In this document: in pieces, positions 1 to 7,313 of the stretch | Position numbering within the stretch: the stretch's first letter is position 1 | Layout of the letters: the number at the start of each line of letters is the position of its first letter | NCBI GenBank assembly: GCA_034178815.1 | Contig: JAXFQS010000037.1 | Location: 1-20,799, forward strand | From: JAXFQS01 sp034178815 | Lineage (GTDB): Bacteria; Verrucomicrobiota; Kiritimatiellia; RFP12; DVOR01 | DNA: 20,799 nucleotides | Direction: 5' to 3' | The notes under the pieces: generated by a model | Database searches by the model: none | Told to the model about the DNA's origin: nothing | Seen by the model: the letters and a program-made list of their open reading frames with translations, nothing else | Program-made: the position numbers and the translations under genes

Positions 1-17
1 ACCTCCAGTCGACGCGG

Positions 18-791
18 CTACTCATCTCCAGCCCCCTTCGCCTGCCGGCATTCCAGTTCATAGAGTTTAGCCTCCTTGAGAAAAGCGTAGTAAGCCGCGG
101 TCGTCGCCGCAATCAGCCCTGGCACCCCGTCGAACAGGGCCCCCTGAAGGAGAAGTTTCTTCCACATCACCAGCGGGAAGACTGCAATCAGTTTCAACAG
201 CGAGAACCTTTTCCCCGCAACGGCCTTCTCCTTCGCCTTCAGGGAAGAGTAGAGATTGTTCTTCTCCACCATCTTCTCGATAGAGACCAGACCGTAATGG
301 TTCAGCCCCGCCGATACGCTCCGAACGGTGCCGTGCACGACCATCTGCTCGTGCGTAAAGTGCGTTGGCGTGAGGTTGTAGGTGCCTAGGTTTCGGCGGA
401 AAAAGCGGATTTTCCGCTTGGCCTTCTTCGAGCGGAAATGGTGCCCGAGAAAGATATCGTCGATGGGGAAGCAAAGCGCGTCCGGGGCGTCGTCGCGGAT
501 TGTCTGCTCGATGACGGCTTGCAATTCGGGGGTCATCTCCTCGTCCGCGTCGAGGTTCAGCGCCCACTCGCGAGTGCAGCGTTCGAGTGCGTACTGCTTT
601 TGCTTGGCGCAGCATTCCCAGGGGTGCTGGAGGTAGGTGACATTGGGGAAACTTTTGGCAATCTCCGGGGTTCGGTCGTGGCTGCCGGAGTCGACGACGA
701 TTACTTCTGCGAAGTCGCGCAGGCTGGCTAGGGCGCGGGGCAGGTGGTGCTCTTCGTTGCAGGCGACGATATAGACTGAGGCGTCGATCAT
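18..791 (-). CDS. GT2 family glycosyltransferase, WaaE/KdtX-like (LPS core type)
   Basis: Family 2 glycosyltransferase of 257 aa, expected to act at the cytoplasmic face of the inner membrane and add a sugar to lipopolysaccharide core or a similar envelope glycan. The N-terminus has the nucleotide-sugar fold signature (YIVACNEE, then VIVVDSGSHDRT) and a DxD-type metal site in NLDADEE near residue 80. The C-terminal hydrophobic stretch ending GVPGLIAATTAAYYAFLKEAKL is typical of the WaaE-like branch. The ATG at 791 overlaps the stop of the upstream glycosyltransferase as ATGA, and a GGGAG sits about 9 nt upstream, so this start is preferred although the frame stays open much further upstream, out of frame with the real neighbour. 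It is the last gene of the operon visible here. The exact sugar and acceptor cannot be read from sequence. Confidence 0.9.
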   Translation of the reverse strand: MIDASVYIVACNEEHHLPRALASLRDFAEVIVVDSGSHDRTPEIAKSFPNVTYLQHPWECCAKQKQYALERCTREWALNLDADEEMTPELQAVIEQTIRDDAPDALCFPIDDIFLGHHFRSKKAKRKIRFFRRNLGTYNLTPTHFTHEQMVVHGTVRSVSAGLNHYGLVSIEKMVEKNNLYSSLKAKEKAVAGKRFSLLKLIAVFPLVMWKKLLLQGALFDGVPGLIAATTAAYYAFLKEAKLYELECRQAKGAGDE

Positions 792-2611
792 ACGCGGTAT
801 CTCCCGGATCGGAGCAGGAGCAGGAACTGGAGTCGGTCGCAACTGCGAAGGACATTGGTTCTGCGGATGCGGTAGGGGTCTGTGATTGGCTGGATGCCTT
901 TCTTGACGGTCAAGGCGCAGAGGAAGTTGTCGGCTTTGAGTTGGTCTGGCGTCTGTTCGCGGAAGCGTCCGTAGGGATAGGCGAAGACGGGGCAGTTCCT
1001 GCCTACGAGGTGTTCGACGCGTTGGCGCCCTCGGCGGATTTGGTCGAGTCCCTCTTGGGGGGTGAGAATGGCGAGATTGGGGTGGTCGAGTGTGTGGGAG
1101 CCCCATTCGATGAGGGGGTCGTTGGCGAGGCGCTGGATGGTTTGGTCGTCCATCAGGGGTACATTTGGGATGTCGCTTTTGGCGGAGAGGAAGATGGTGG
1201 CTTTGGCGTTGAATTCGCGCAGGATGGGGAGTGCGAATTGGGCGACGCTCTGGAAGCCGTCGTCGAAGGTGATGGCGACGCTGGGGCCTTTTTTTGGGGG
1301 GGCGAGGAGTTCGGAGGCAAAGAGGAAGTGGGTGCCTTTCTTGGCCAGGAGTTGGATTTGCTGGCGGAAGTCTTGGGGTCTGACGCAGAGTTCGGGGGGC
1401 ATGGTTTTGGGGACTTCTTCGCCGAGGGCGTGGTACATCAGCACGCGGGGGAGGTGTTTGGGCGCGGGCGGTCTCCAAAGGGTGTAGTCGCAGAGGCTCC
1501 AGGCGAGGAGTCCGGCGGCGGGCAGGGCGAACCAGGAGCTGATGGCGATCAAGGGGAGGCTGGCGATTAGGAGTGCGAGGGAGGGGTGTTTGATCCAGGC
1601 GAGGGGGCATCCGACGGGGCGGGTGGCGGTGAGGGCCTGGGCGTAGACGGCTTCGGTTGCTTGGGCCATGGCAGGGATGGTGAGGCGTTGGCGCAGGGGG
1701 GCTGCGAAGCGTTCGAATGCGGCGGTGTAGGCTTCGAGGCGGCTGAGGGCGTGGGCGAGGGCGGCGGGGATGGCTTCGTGCGGAGCGAGGAATTCGCGGG
1801 GGAGTAGGTCTGGGATTCCGCCTGCGGGGGTGGAGAGGACGGGGCAGCCGGCGTGGATGGCTTCTGCCAAGACGAGGGGGAGTCCTTCGCGTTGGGAGGA
1901 GATGAGCAGCAGGTCGCTCTCGGCCAAGAGGGCGGGTATGTCGTCGCGGTGTCCAAGGAGTTGGACGCGCCCGGAGAGGTGCAGTTCGTCGACGAGTCGT
2001 TGCAACCGTTCGCGCTCGGGGCCGTCTCCGGCAATGCGCAGTTCCGCCTCGGGAATCTGCGCCAGGGCGCGAATGAGGCGGTCGAAGGCTTTGACGGGGG
2101 CGAGGCGGCCGACGGCGAGGAGTCGGGGTCGGGGGTTGAAGGGGCGCGGGGGGGGCGTGGCGAAGGGTGTCGCGACGCCGTTGGGGATGACGGTGGTCTT
2201 TTCCTTCGGGAGGCGCGCGGCGGCGGCCGGGCTCACGGCGATGAGGCGGTCGAAGCGGCGGGCGAACCGGAGGTGGCGCTTGATGCCGTGGACGGTCGCC
2301 ACGAGCGGGTAGCGCGCGAAGCGCCGGCCGGAGAGTATTGTGGCAACCTTGCTGCCGTGGGCATGCACGAGATCGGGGGCGATGCCTTGCAAGGTCTTCA
2401 GGAGTGTCCTTGCAAGGAAGGGGTTGCGGCGGTGGCAATCTTTCAGGGCGTTGAGGGCAATAAAGCGCACCCCCGGCGGCAAGGCACGCCCAATCGATTC
2501 GTGCGCCAGCAGGACGACATCGTGGCGTTTGGCGAGTTCCTCCGCGAGGCATCGAACATGGGTCTCCATGCCCCCGGATCCGGCCCCCGCGATGACCATA
2601 GCAAGCTTCAT
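788..2611 (-). CDS. Fusion protein: GT4 glycosyltransferase plus polysaccharide deacetylase (NodB domain)
   Basis: A 607 aa two-domain enzyme. Residues 1-330 form a GT-B glycosyltransferase of family 4: an N-terminal GSGGMETHV loop, LVHAHGSK near 81-88, the sugar-nucleotide region AVGRLAPVKAFDRLI near 166-180, and the EX7E motif at E242/E250 (REGLPLVLAE). A hydrophobic segment near 344-374 may anchor or stack on the membrane. Residues 388-607 form a NodB deacetylase domain: TFDDG at 448-452, the metal-binding HxxxH at H506/H510 (SHTLDH) and the AYPYG loop at 544-548. The likely role is sugar transfer coupled to removal of an acetyl group on an envelope glycan. The ATG at 2611 overlaps the stop of the upstream kinase gene (ATGA), with AAAGG 8 nt upstream. 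The linker between the domains contains a C7-A7 run. The substrate is unknown. Confidence 0.88.
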   Translation of the reverse strand: MKLAMVIAGAGSGGMETHVRCLAEELAKRHDVVLLAHESIGRALPPGVRFIALNALKDCHRRNPFLARTLLKTLQGIAPDLVHAHGSKVATILSGRRFARYPLVATVHGIKRHLRFARRFDRLIAVSPAAAARLPKEKTTVIPNGVATPFATPPPRPFNPRPRLLAVGRLAPVKAFDRLIRALAQIPEAELRIAGDGPERERLQRLVDELHLSGRVQLLGHRDDIPALLAESDLLLISSQREGLPLVLAEAIHAGCPVLSTPAGGIPDLLPREFLAPHEAIPAALAHALSRLEAYTAAFERFAAPLRQRLTIPAMAQATEAVYAQALTATRPVGCPLAWIKHPSLALLIASLPLIAISSWFALPAAGLLAWSLCDYTLWRPPAPKHLPRVLMYHALGEEVPKTMPPELCVRPQDFRQQIQLLAKKGTHFLFASELLAPPKKGPSVAITFDDGFQSVAQFALPILREFNAKATIFLSAKSDIPNVPLMDDQTIQRLANDPLIEWGSHTLDHPNLAILTPQEGLDQIRRGRQRVEHLVGRNCPVFAYPYGRFREQTPDQLKADNFLCALTVKKGIQPITDPYRIRRTNVLRSCDRLQFLLLLRSGRYRV

Positions 2612-3531
2612 TTGCGGAGCCTTTCGATGATGGTATCTGTTCGCCTGGCAGTCTCGCGCCACGGTAACTTGCGGTCGTAGCGCGCGTCGTAGCAGGTTGT
2701 GAGCGCAATCGCCGCACGCATCAGGTGGCGCGAAGGAGCCCTCAGATGATGGCGGTTCATAATGCGGCGGAAGCGGGAAATCGATTCGGGCGGGACGATA
2801 TGCGCCCAGTCCAGCGAAGTGGGCGCCCACGCCGCCAGCGCAAAGTCGATATACCGCAGCGTGCCCGCCTCCGAGCACAGCACATTCCCCGTATGCCAGT
2901 CCAGATGACACCACCCCCATTGGCGCGAATCGAAACAGCCCGTCAGGCAGCGGAATGCGTAGCGCAGCAGCCGGGACTTGTGCCGCACATAGGGCAGGAC
3001 AGGCACCACGCAGAAGAGCCTTCCAATCGCCTGAATCCCCGGCAGATGCTTTCCGAAAAGCCATAGTTTGAGGTTCGGACGGAGTGAATGGATGCGCTGG
3101 ATGTCTAGGCAGAGACGCTCGAACAGCGCCTCCGGCAACGGCACCTCGCAGAGCGGCAGATCCCCATCCGCTATCGGGCGCCCTTCAAGAAAAGTCTGCA
3201 CCGCAAAAGGCTGGATGTACCCGTGGTAGACCGAAGCCGGAACCCTCTCCCCAAGCCGCGGGCGCAGACACTCCAAAAGCAACGACTCCACCAACAGACG
3301 CCAAGCGTCCCGAGGCGAAGAGGCGAACTTCACCAGTCGCCCCCCGTTGAGCTTCACCACCACCGAGTGCCCCGCCTCTATCTTCTCCAGCACCCGCAAA
3401 TCAGACTCCCCCAAAGCCTCCCGCAGGATCGATTGCGCCCGCTCCGCCGTGGTGCTTCGGCGCCAGATAGGCGACCGCCTGAGCCAATGGTAGCGGATCA
3501 GATAGCACTCTCTGGCCAGCCGCTCCAGCAC
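2608..3531 (-). CDS. APH/lipopolysaccharide-kinase-like phosphotransferase
   Basis: A 307 aa protein with the protein-kinase-like phosphotransferase fold. The catalytic loop is HLDWHTGN at 209-216 (H209, D211, N216), followed by the metal-binding aspartate in YIDF (D229); LVKF at 65-69 gives a candidate ATP-binding lysine and ESLLLE near 82-87 a candidate partner glutamate. This is the pattern of aminoglycoside phosphotransferases and LPS heptose/Kdo kinases. Because two glycosyltransferases follow directly, phosphorylation of an LPS core sugar is more likely than drug resistance, but this is inference from context. The start is GTG at 3531, three bases after the pyrB stop, with AGGGG about 10 nt upstream; no better start exists in frame. 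The stop overlaps the next ATG by four bases, suggesting translational coupling. Confidence 0.78.
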   Translation of the reverse strand: MLERLARECYLIRYHWLRRSPIWRRSTTAERAQSILREALGESDLRVLEKIEAGHSVVVKLNGGRLVKFASSPRDAWRLLVESLLLECLRPRLGERVPASVYHGYIQPFAVQTFLEGRPIADGDLPLCEVPLPEALFERLCLDIQRIHSLRPNLKLWLFGKHLPGIQAIGRLFCVVPVLPYVRHKSRLLRYAFRCLTGCFDSRQWGWCHLDWHTGNVLCSEAGTLRYIDFALAAWAPTSLDWAHIVPPESISRFRRIMNRHHLRAPSRHLMRAAIALTTCYDARYDRKLPWRETARRTDTIIERLRK

Positions 3532-3534
3532 AAA

Positions 3535-4632
3535 TCAAAGCCCCTGACCCTCGGCCGCGTACATCCGGATCCGGCGCTCGAAGCCGAAGGTCATTGCAAT
3601 CAGCGCCGTGCGGATCCACATGCCATTGCGCATCTGCCGCCAATACATCGCACGCGGATCCGAATCCACGCAGACATCAATCTCGTCCCGCCGCGGCAAT
3701 GGATGCAGAATCACCGCATCCGGGGAGAGCAGACCCAGTTCCCGCGCCCCGATTTTGAAGGCCGAAGTGTCCACCTTCGCACTCTCCCCCTTCTGCACAT
3801 CCCACTCATCCTGGATGCGCGTCATATAGAGCGCATCGCAGCACGGCAAGACCGAATGCAGATCGTCTGTCACCCGATACTCCGTCCCGCAACTGCGCAG
3901 GTTCGCCAGGATGTCCTCGCCTATCTGGAAGGGCTCCGGCGCGACAAAAACCTGCCGGATTCCCGGGAACCTCGTCAACAGATGCGAAAGCGACCGCACC
4001 GTCCGCCCCCGCTTGAGATCGCCGCAGAACGCTATGGTCTTCCCCGGGAGGCCGCCGCGCTTCTCGAAACTCCGCTCCAGCGTATAGATGTCCAGCAACG
4101 CTTGCGTCGGATGCTGGTCGGCGCCGGAACCTGCGTTGATGATAGGTATCGGGCGTTCGGAGCGGGCGAAAAGCCACGCCATGCGTTCGGCGAGCCCTTT
4201 CTCGGGTGTGCGCATGATGATTAAATCGAAGTAGGAACTGAATGTGCGAACGGAGTCTTCCTTCGATTCCCCCTTGAATTCGGAGGATATGGCCGTGTCG
4301 CGCACCTCGCCAGTCTGCAGGCCGAGGATTTGGCAGGCGGAGAGAAAGGAGAGGTAGGTTCGGGAACTCGGCTGGGAGAAGTAGAGCATGGCGCGCTTTT
4401 GCGGGGAGAGGTCGCGTAGGAAGGCGCTGCCTTTGGGGTTTTTGGCGATGCGGCGGATGTGGGTGGCGAGTGTGCAGAGGCGTTCGAGGAGGGGGCGGTC
4501 GAACTGCTGGGCGTAGAGGGTGTGGCAGGGGGCGCCGTCCGGCTGGAGCATCAGGGCGGCTTTATCGGCGAGTGGGCTGGTGCGGAAGGTTTCCCAGTCG
4601 AGGTCGCGGAGTTTGGGGTTGATTGCCTGCAT
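3535..4632 (-). CDS. pyrB: Aspartate carbamoyltransferase catalytic chain (pyrB-type), long form
   Basis: Expected to condense carbamoyl phosphate and L-aspartate to N-carbamoyl-aspartate in pyrimidine synthesis. The 365 aa protein carries the carbamoyl-phosphate loop as PSSRT at 88-92 (usual form STRT), the mobile loop FKGES at 119-123, NAGSGADQHPTQ with HPTQ at 174-177, CGDLKRGRTV near 203-212, and HPLPRRDEI at 310-318. These last motifs are characteristic of the aspartate rather than the ornithine enzyme. It is about 50 residues longer than the E. coli catalytic chain (around 310), mainly an N-terminal extension. The ATG at 4632 is 5 nt after the argF stop, with AGGA about 9 nt upstream. 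No pyrI regulatory-chain gene is adjacent. Aspartate is the best-supported substrate, but an atypical carbamoyltransferase remains possible. Confidence 0.85.
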   Translation of the reverse strand: MQAINPKLRDLDWETFRTSPLADKAALMLQPDGAPCHTLYAQQFDRPLLERLCTLATHIRRIAKNPKGSAFLRDLSPQKRAMLYFSQPSSRTYLSFLSACQILGLQTGEVRDTAISSEFKGESKEDSVRTFSSYFDLIIMRTPEKGLAERMAWLFARSERPIPIINAGSGADQHPTQALLDIYTLERSFEKRGGLPGKTIAFCGDLKRGRTVRSLSHLLTRFPGIRQVFVAPEPFQIGEDILANLRSCGTEYRVTDDLHSVLPCCDALYMTRIQDEWDVQKGESAKVDTSAFKIGARELGLLSPDAVILHPLPRRDEIDVCVDSDPRAMYWRQMRNGMWIRTALIAMTFGFERRIRMYAAEGQGL

Positions 4633-4637
4633 AGCCG

Positions 4638-5648
4638 TCAGTCCTGGGGTTGGCTGGGGTCGGCGAGGGAGGATACATAGAGGGCTTTGATGGTGTGCAT
4701 TCGGTTTTCAGCCTCGTCGAAGACTTTGGAGTAGGGGGCTTCGAAGACTTCGTCGGTGACTTCCATTTCGCCGATGTCCTTGGAGACTTCGGTTTCGCGG
4801 TTGTGGAAGGCGGGCAGGCAGTGGAGGAAGATGAGTTTGCCGCCGAGGTTGCCAGTTGCCTGCATGAGGGTGCGGTTGACTTGATAGGGGGAGAGCAGGC
4901 GGATGCGTTCTTCGCGCTGGGCTTCTTCGCCCATGGAGGCCCAGACATCGGTATAGACGGCGTTGGCTCCTTTGACACCGGCGATGGGGTCGGCGGTGAT
5001 TTCGATGGTGGCGCCGTTCTTTTGGGCGATGGTGCGGACTTGTTCGACGAGTGCGGGATCGGGGAAGAGTTCGGCGGGGGTGCAGTTGGCGTAGTGGATG
5101 CCGGCCTTGGCGCACCCAATCATAAGGGTGTTGGCCATATTGTTGCGTCCGTCGCCGACATAGGCGAGTTTGAGGCCCTTGAGTTCGCCGAAGTTTTCTT
5201 TGAGGGTCATCAGGTCGGCGAGGATTTGGGTGGGGTGGTAGTCGTCGGTCAGACCGTTCCAGACGGGCACGCCGGAGTACTTGGCGAGGTCTTCGACGGT
5301 TTTCTGGGAGAAGCCTCTGAACAGGATGCCGTCGAAGAGGCGTCCGAGGACGCGGGCGGTGTCGGCGACGGACTCTTTGGTGCCCAGATGGATGTCGCCG
5401 CGGGTGAGGTATTCGGCGTGGCCGCCCTCGTCACGCACGGCGATGGAGGCGGAGTTGCGGGTGCGGGTGGAACTCTTCTCGAAGATGAGGGCGATGTGGC
5501 GCTGTTTGAGGAGCGAGCCGCGGATTCCGGCCTTGCGGCGGGCTTTGAGGGCGATGGCGAGGTCAACGACATTGAGCATCTCCTCGTCGGAGAAGTCCAA
5601 GAGGGTCATCAGCGAGCGGTTCTTGAGGGAGGGAAGCCAGTTGAGCAT
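4638..5648 (-). CDS. argF: Ornithine carbamoyltransferase
   Basis: Makes citrulline from ornithine and carbamoyl phosphate in arginine biosynthesis, in the cytoplasm. Length is 336 aa, normal for the family. Visible motifs are the carbamoyl-phosphate site FEKSSTRTR (S60-R64), the E. coli-type stretch with GTKESVADTARVLGR near 89-103, HPTQ at 138-141, the ornithine-binding DVWASMG at 234-240 and the catalytic HCLPA at 276-280. The residue after STRTR is Asn followed by SAS, where the E. coli enzyme has Cys-Ser-Phe-Glu. The ATG at 5648 is chosen because the protein then starts as the family does, just before LPSLKNRSLMTLLDFS; AAAGG lies about 9 nt upstream and a promoter just beyond, so longer in-frame starts would lie outside the transcript. 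First gene of the five-gene minus-strand operon. Confidence 0.95.
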   Translation of the reverse strand: MLNWLPSLKNRSLMTLLDFSDEEMLNVVDLAIALKARRKAGIRGSLLKQRHIALIFEKSSTRTRNSASIAVRDEGGHAEYLTRGDIHLGTKESVADTARVLGRLFDGILFRGFSQKTVEDLAKYSGVPVWNGLTDDYHPTQILADLMTLKENFGELKGLKLAYVGDGRNNMANTLMIGCAKAGIHYANCTPAELFPDPALVEQVRTIAQKNGATIEITADPIAGVKGANAVYTDVWASMGEEAQREERIRLLSPYQVNRTLMQATGNLGGKLIFLHCLPAFHNRETEVSKDIGEMEVTDEVFEAPYSKVFDEAENRMHTIKALYVSSLADPSQPQD

Positions 5649-5676
5649 AGGGGAGGCCTTTCTGCTGTCTCGCAAT

Positions 5677-5705
5677 AGGATACACTTTGTGCCCTCCCAA
5701 TGCAA
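5677..5705 (-). promoter_or_regulatory. Predicted sigma70-type promoter of the argF operon
   Basis: On the minus strand TTGCAT (5705-5700) is followed after exactly 17 bp by TATCCT (5682-5677). This places a start site near 5670 and a leader of about 22 nt before the argF ATG. The -35 matches consensus weakly (TTG only), the -10 at four of six positions. The phased AGGT array at 5722-5813 lies directly upstream of the -35. Confidence 0.55.
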
Positions 5706-5721
5706 GCCGAGAAAGGGTTCC

Positions 5722-5813
5722 TCAGGTGCCAAATTTCGGGGCGCAAAGGTTGCCGTGAACCCCTCCGGAAGGTGCCAATCTTTGACCCCCGAAGGGCGGC
5801 GCGAGGCGAACTA
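5722..5813 (+). repeat. 23-bp phased array of an AGGT-centred motif (array 1)
   Basis: The obg-argF spacer holds four related words whose core AGGT/AGGG starts at 5724, 5747, 5770 and 5793, that is exactly every 23 bp. Units begin TCAGGTGCC, AAAGGTTGCC, GAAGGTGCC and GAAGGGCGG; the remaining ~14 bases of each unit are not conserved. The last unit reaches the obg stop codon. Arrays with the same core and spacing occur at 7766-7865 and 17102-17130. Confidence 0.65.
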
Positions 5814-6950
5814 GCGGCGGCGTTTGGTGCGGGGCGGATCGAGTTTGAGGAAGGTGGCGGCGGCCAGATGCCCCTCGGTCAGTTCATCGCAGTCGCCCGA
5901 GGGCGGAAGCGGCGCAACCTCCGGGGTCGCGGCGGCGTTCGGATCGAGCCGGTCGAGATGCTCCCGGAAGACCCGCAGCAAGCCGTCGATGCCATCGTCC
6001 GACTCGTCCGCGGCGGAAATCCGGATAGGCGTCACCCCCGTCTCCTGAATGAAACGCGGCAGGTTCGAAATAGCCTCGTCCAAGTCCATCTTGTTAGCCA
6101 CCACCAGCGCCGGACGCGCCAGCAGATCGGGGTCGTGCTCCCCAACCTCCCGCCGCAGAATGCGGTAATCCTCCCACGGCTCCCGCGCGTCGCAACCCGC
6201 CATATCGATGAGATAGACCAAGATGCGCGAGCGGGCTATGTGCTTGAGAAAATCAATCCCGAGACCCGTTCCGCCGGCTGCCCCCTCGATGATGCCGGGG
6301 ATGTCCGCGATTCGCAGCCGCCGATTGTCAGGATAAATGTGCGTTCCAATGACCGGCCGCAAGGTTGTGAAAGGATACGACCCGATCTTCGGACGCGCAT
6401 CGCTCAGCCGCGCCAGAAGAGACGACTTGCCCGCATTGGGGAAACCAATCAGCCCCGCGTCGGCAATGGTTTTGAGTTCGAAACGGGCCCGGAATTCCTC
6501 CCCCGGAAGACCAGGAATCGCCCGCTCGGGAGCCTGGTTTACGGCGCTTTTGAAGTGGACATTTCCCCACCCGCCGCGCCCACCTTGGGCAATGACTGCT
6601 TGGTCGCCGTCCGCCACGACCTCGGCCAGCAGCGCCCCCGAATCCAACCTATAGACCTCCGTCCCGCAAGGTACCCGCACAATCAAATCCTTGCCCCGCC
6701 GCCCGTGCATCTTCTGGCCCGAACCGTCCACGCCGTTTTCCGCCCACAGGTGGGGTTCGTAGAAGAGTTTGACCAGCGAATCCACATCGTGGCTGGCCCG
6801 GACGATAACATGGCCCCCGCGCCCGCCGTCACCACCATCTGGGCCGCCCATCGGCACTTTCGACTCCCGGCGGAAACTCTTGGAGCCGTCGCCGCCTTTG
6901 CCGGCGCGGACTTCGACCTGTACGGTGTCGACGAAGGTTCTGGCTTTCAT
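5811..6950 (-). CDS. obg: Obg family GTPase
   Basis: Essential ribosome-associated GTPase acting in 50S assembly and stress response. In 379 aa it shows the glycine-rich Obg domain (RAGKGGDGSKSFRRES, then GGPDGGDGGRGG, residues 15-46), a second glycine-rich strand AQGGRGGWGN near 121-130, and a G domain with the P-loop GFPNAGKS at 169-176, DIPG at 216-219 and NKMD at 286-289. The tail after about residue 325 is short, proline/acid rich and ends in basic residues; the C-terminal OCT domain of some relatives is absent. ATG at 6950 has AGGAG about 9 nt upstream. Gene order rplU-rpmA-obg is the classic bacterial arrangement. A terminator-like hairpin separates it from rpmA and no own promoter is apparent, so expression probably depends on readthrough. 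Confidence 0.97.
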   Translation of the reverse strand: MKARTFVDTVQVEVRAGKGGDGSKSFRRESKVPMGGPDGGDGGRGGHVIVRASHDVDSLVKLFYEPHLWAENGVDGSGQKMHGRRGKDLIVRVPCGTEVYRLDSGALLAEVVADGDQAVIAQGGRGGWGNVHFKSAVNQAPERAIPGLPGEEFRARFELKTIADAGLIGFPNAGKSSLLARLSDARPKIGSYPFTTLRPVIGTHIYPDNRRLRIADIPGIIEGAAGGTGLGIDFLKHIARSRILVYLIDMAGCDAREPWEDYRILRREVGEHDPDLLARPALVVANKMDLDEAISNLPRFIQETGVTPIRISAADESDDGIDGLLRVFREHLDRLDPNAAATPEVAPLPPSGDCDELTEGHLAAATFLKLDPPRTKRRR

Positions 6951-6983
6951 CTGTGGCTCCTGCTGAGGGGGTGGAAGGGGTAC

Positions 6984-7014
6984 AAAAAAGACGCGGAATC
7001 TGCTGTCCCGCGTC
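6984..7014 (-). terminator. Intrinsic terminator or attenuator between rpmA and obg
   Basis: Read on the minus strand, GACGCGG (7014-7008) pairs with CCGCGTC (6996-6990) across an 11-nt loop and is followed at once by six U residues (6989-6984). This is a good rho-independent terminator shape. It lies downstream of rpmA and upstream of obg, so it would set a lower level of obg transcript relative to the ribosomal protein genes. Confidence 0.75.
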
Positions 7015-7061
7015 TCTATCCCTACCCGACGGAATCGGGCACGGGCGGCCGGCGTTGCCGG

Positions 7062-7298
7062 TTAGGCCTGCTTGGCGACAATCGTCGCGACGGATCCGTC
7101 TTTGATGAACTTGACGGTGCCGTCGGCCAGTGCGAAGAGGGTGAAGTCGCGCCCCATACCGACATTCTCTCCGGGGTTGATTTTGGAGCCGCGCTGGCGC
7201 ACGATGATGGTGCCGGCCTTGACGAGTTGGCCGTCGTAGCGTTTGACGCCGAGCCGCTTGGACTTGGAGTCGCGTCCGTTGCCTGTGCTTCCTGCCAT
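7062..7298 (-). CDS. rpmA: 50S ribosomal protein L27, short N-terminal tail
   Basis: L27 of the large ribosomal subunit, 78 aa. The family core is plain: NGRDSKSKRLGVKRYDG, then GTIIVRQRGSKINPGENVGMGRDFTLFALADG. The N-terminus reads MAGSTGNGRDS, whereas E. coli has MAHKKAGGSTRNGRDS; about five residues including the lysines that reach the peptidyl-transferase centre are missing, and Arg of STRN is Gly. The ATG at 7298 is the only option, because the codons upstream run in frame into the rplU stop (TAA, 7316-7314) without another start. AAGGAAGGA provides a strong ribosome site. The gap to rplU is 15 nt. Confidence 0.96.
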   Translation of the reverse strand: MAGSTGNGRDSKSKRLGVKRYDGQLVKAGTIIVRQRGSKINPGENVGMGRDFTLFALADGTVKFIKDGSVATIVAKQA

Positions 7299-7313
7299 GT
7301 TCCCGTTCCTTCC

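Noticed and set aside
792..2717. Long N-terminal extension in frame with the GT2 gene on the minus strand
   Set aside because: The extension is Arg/Pro-rich shadow translation of the GT4-deacetylase gene; the GT2 family start at 791 with ATGA coupling is clear.
2608..3531. Aminoglycoside resistance gene
   Set aside because: Catalytic motifs fit the APH fold, but LPS-type glycosyltransferases coupled downstream make an envelope sugar kinase more likely.
5268..5678. Long plus-strand frames opposite argF
   Set aside because: Antisense to a certain ornithine carbamoyltransferase and without a motif of their own.
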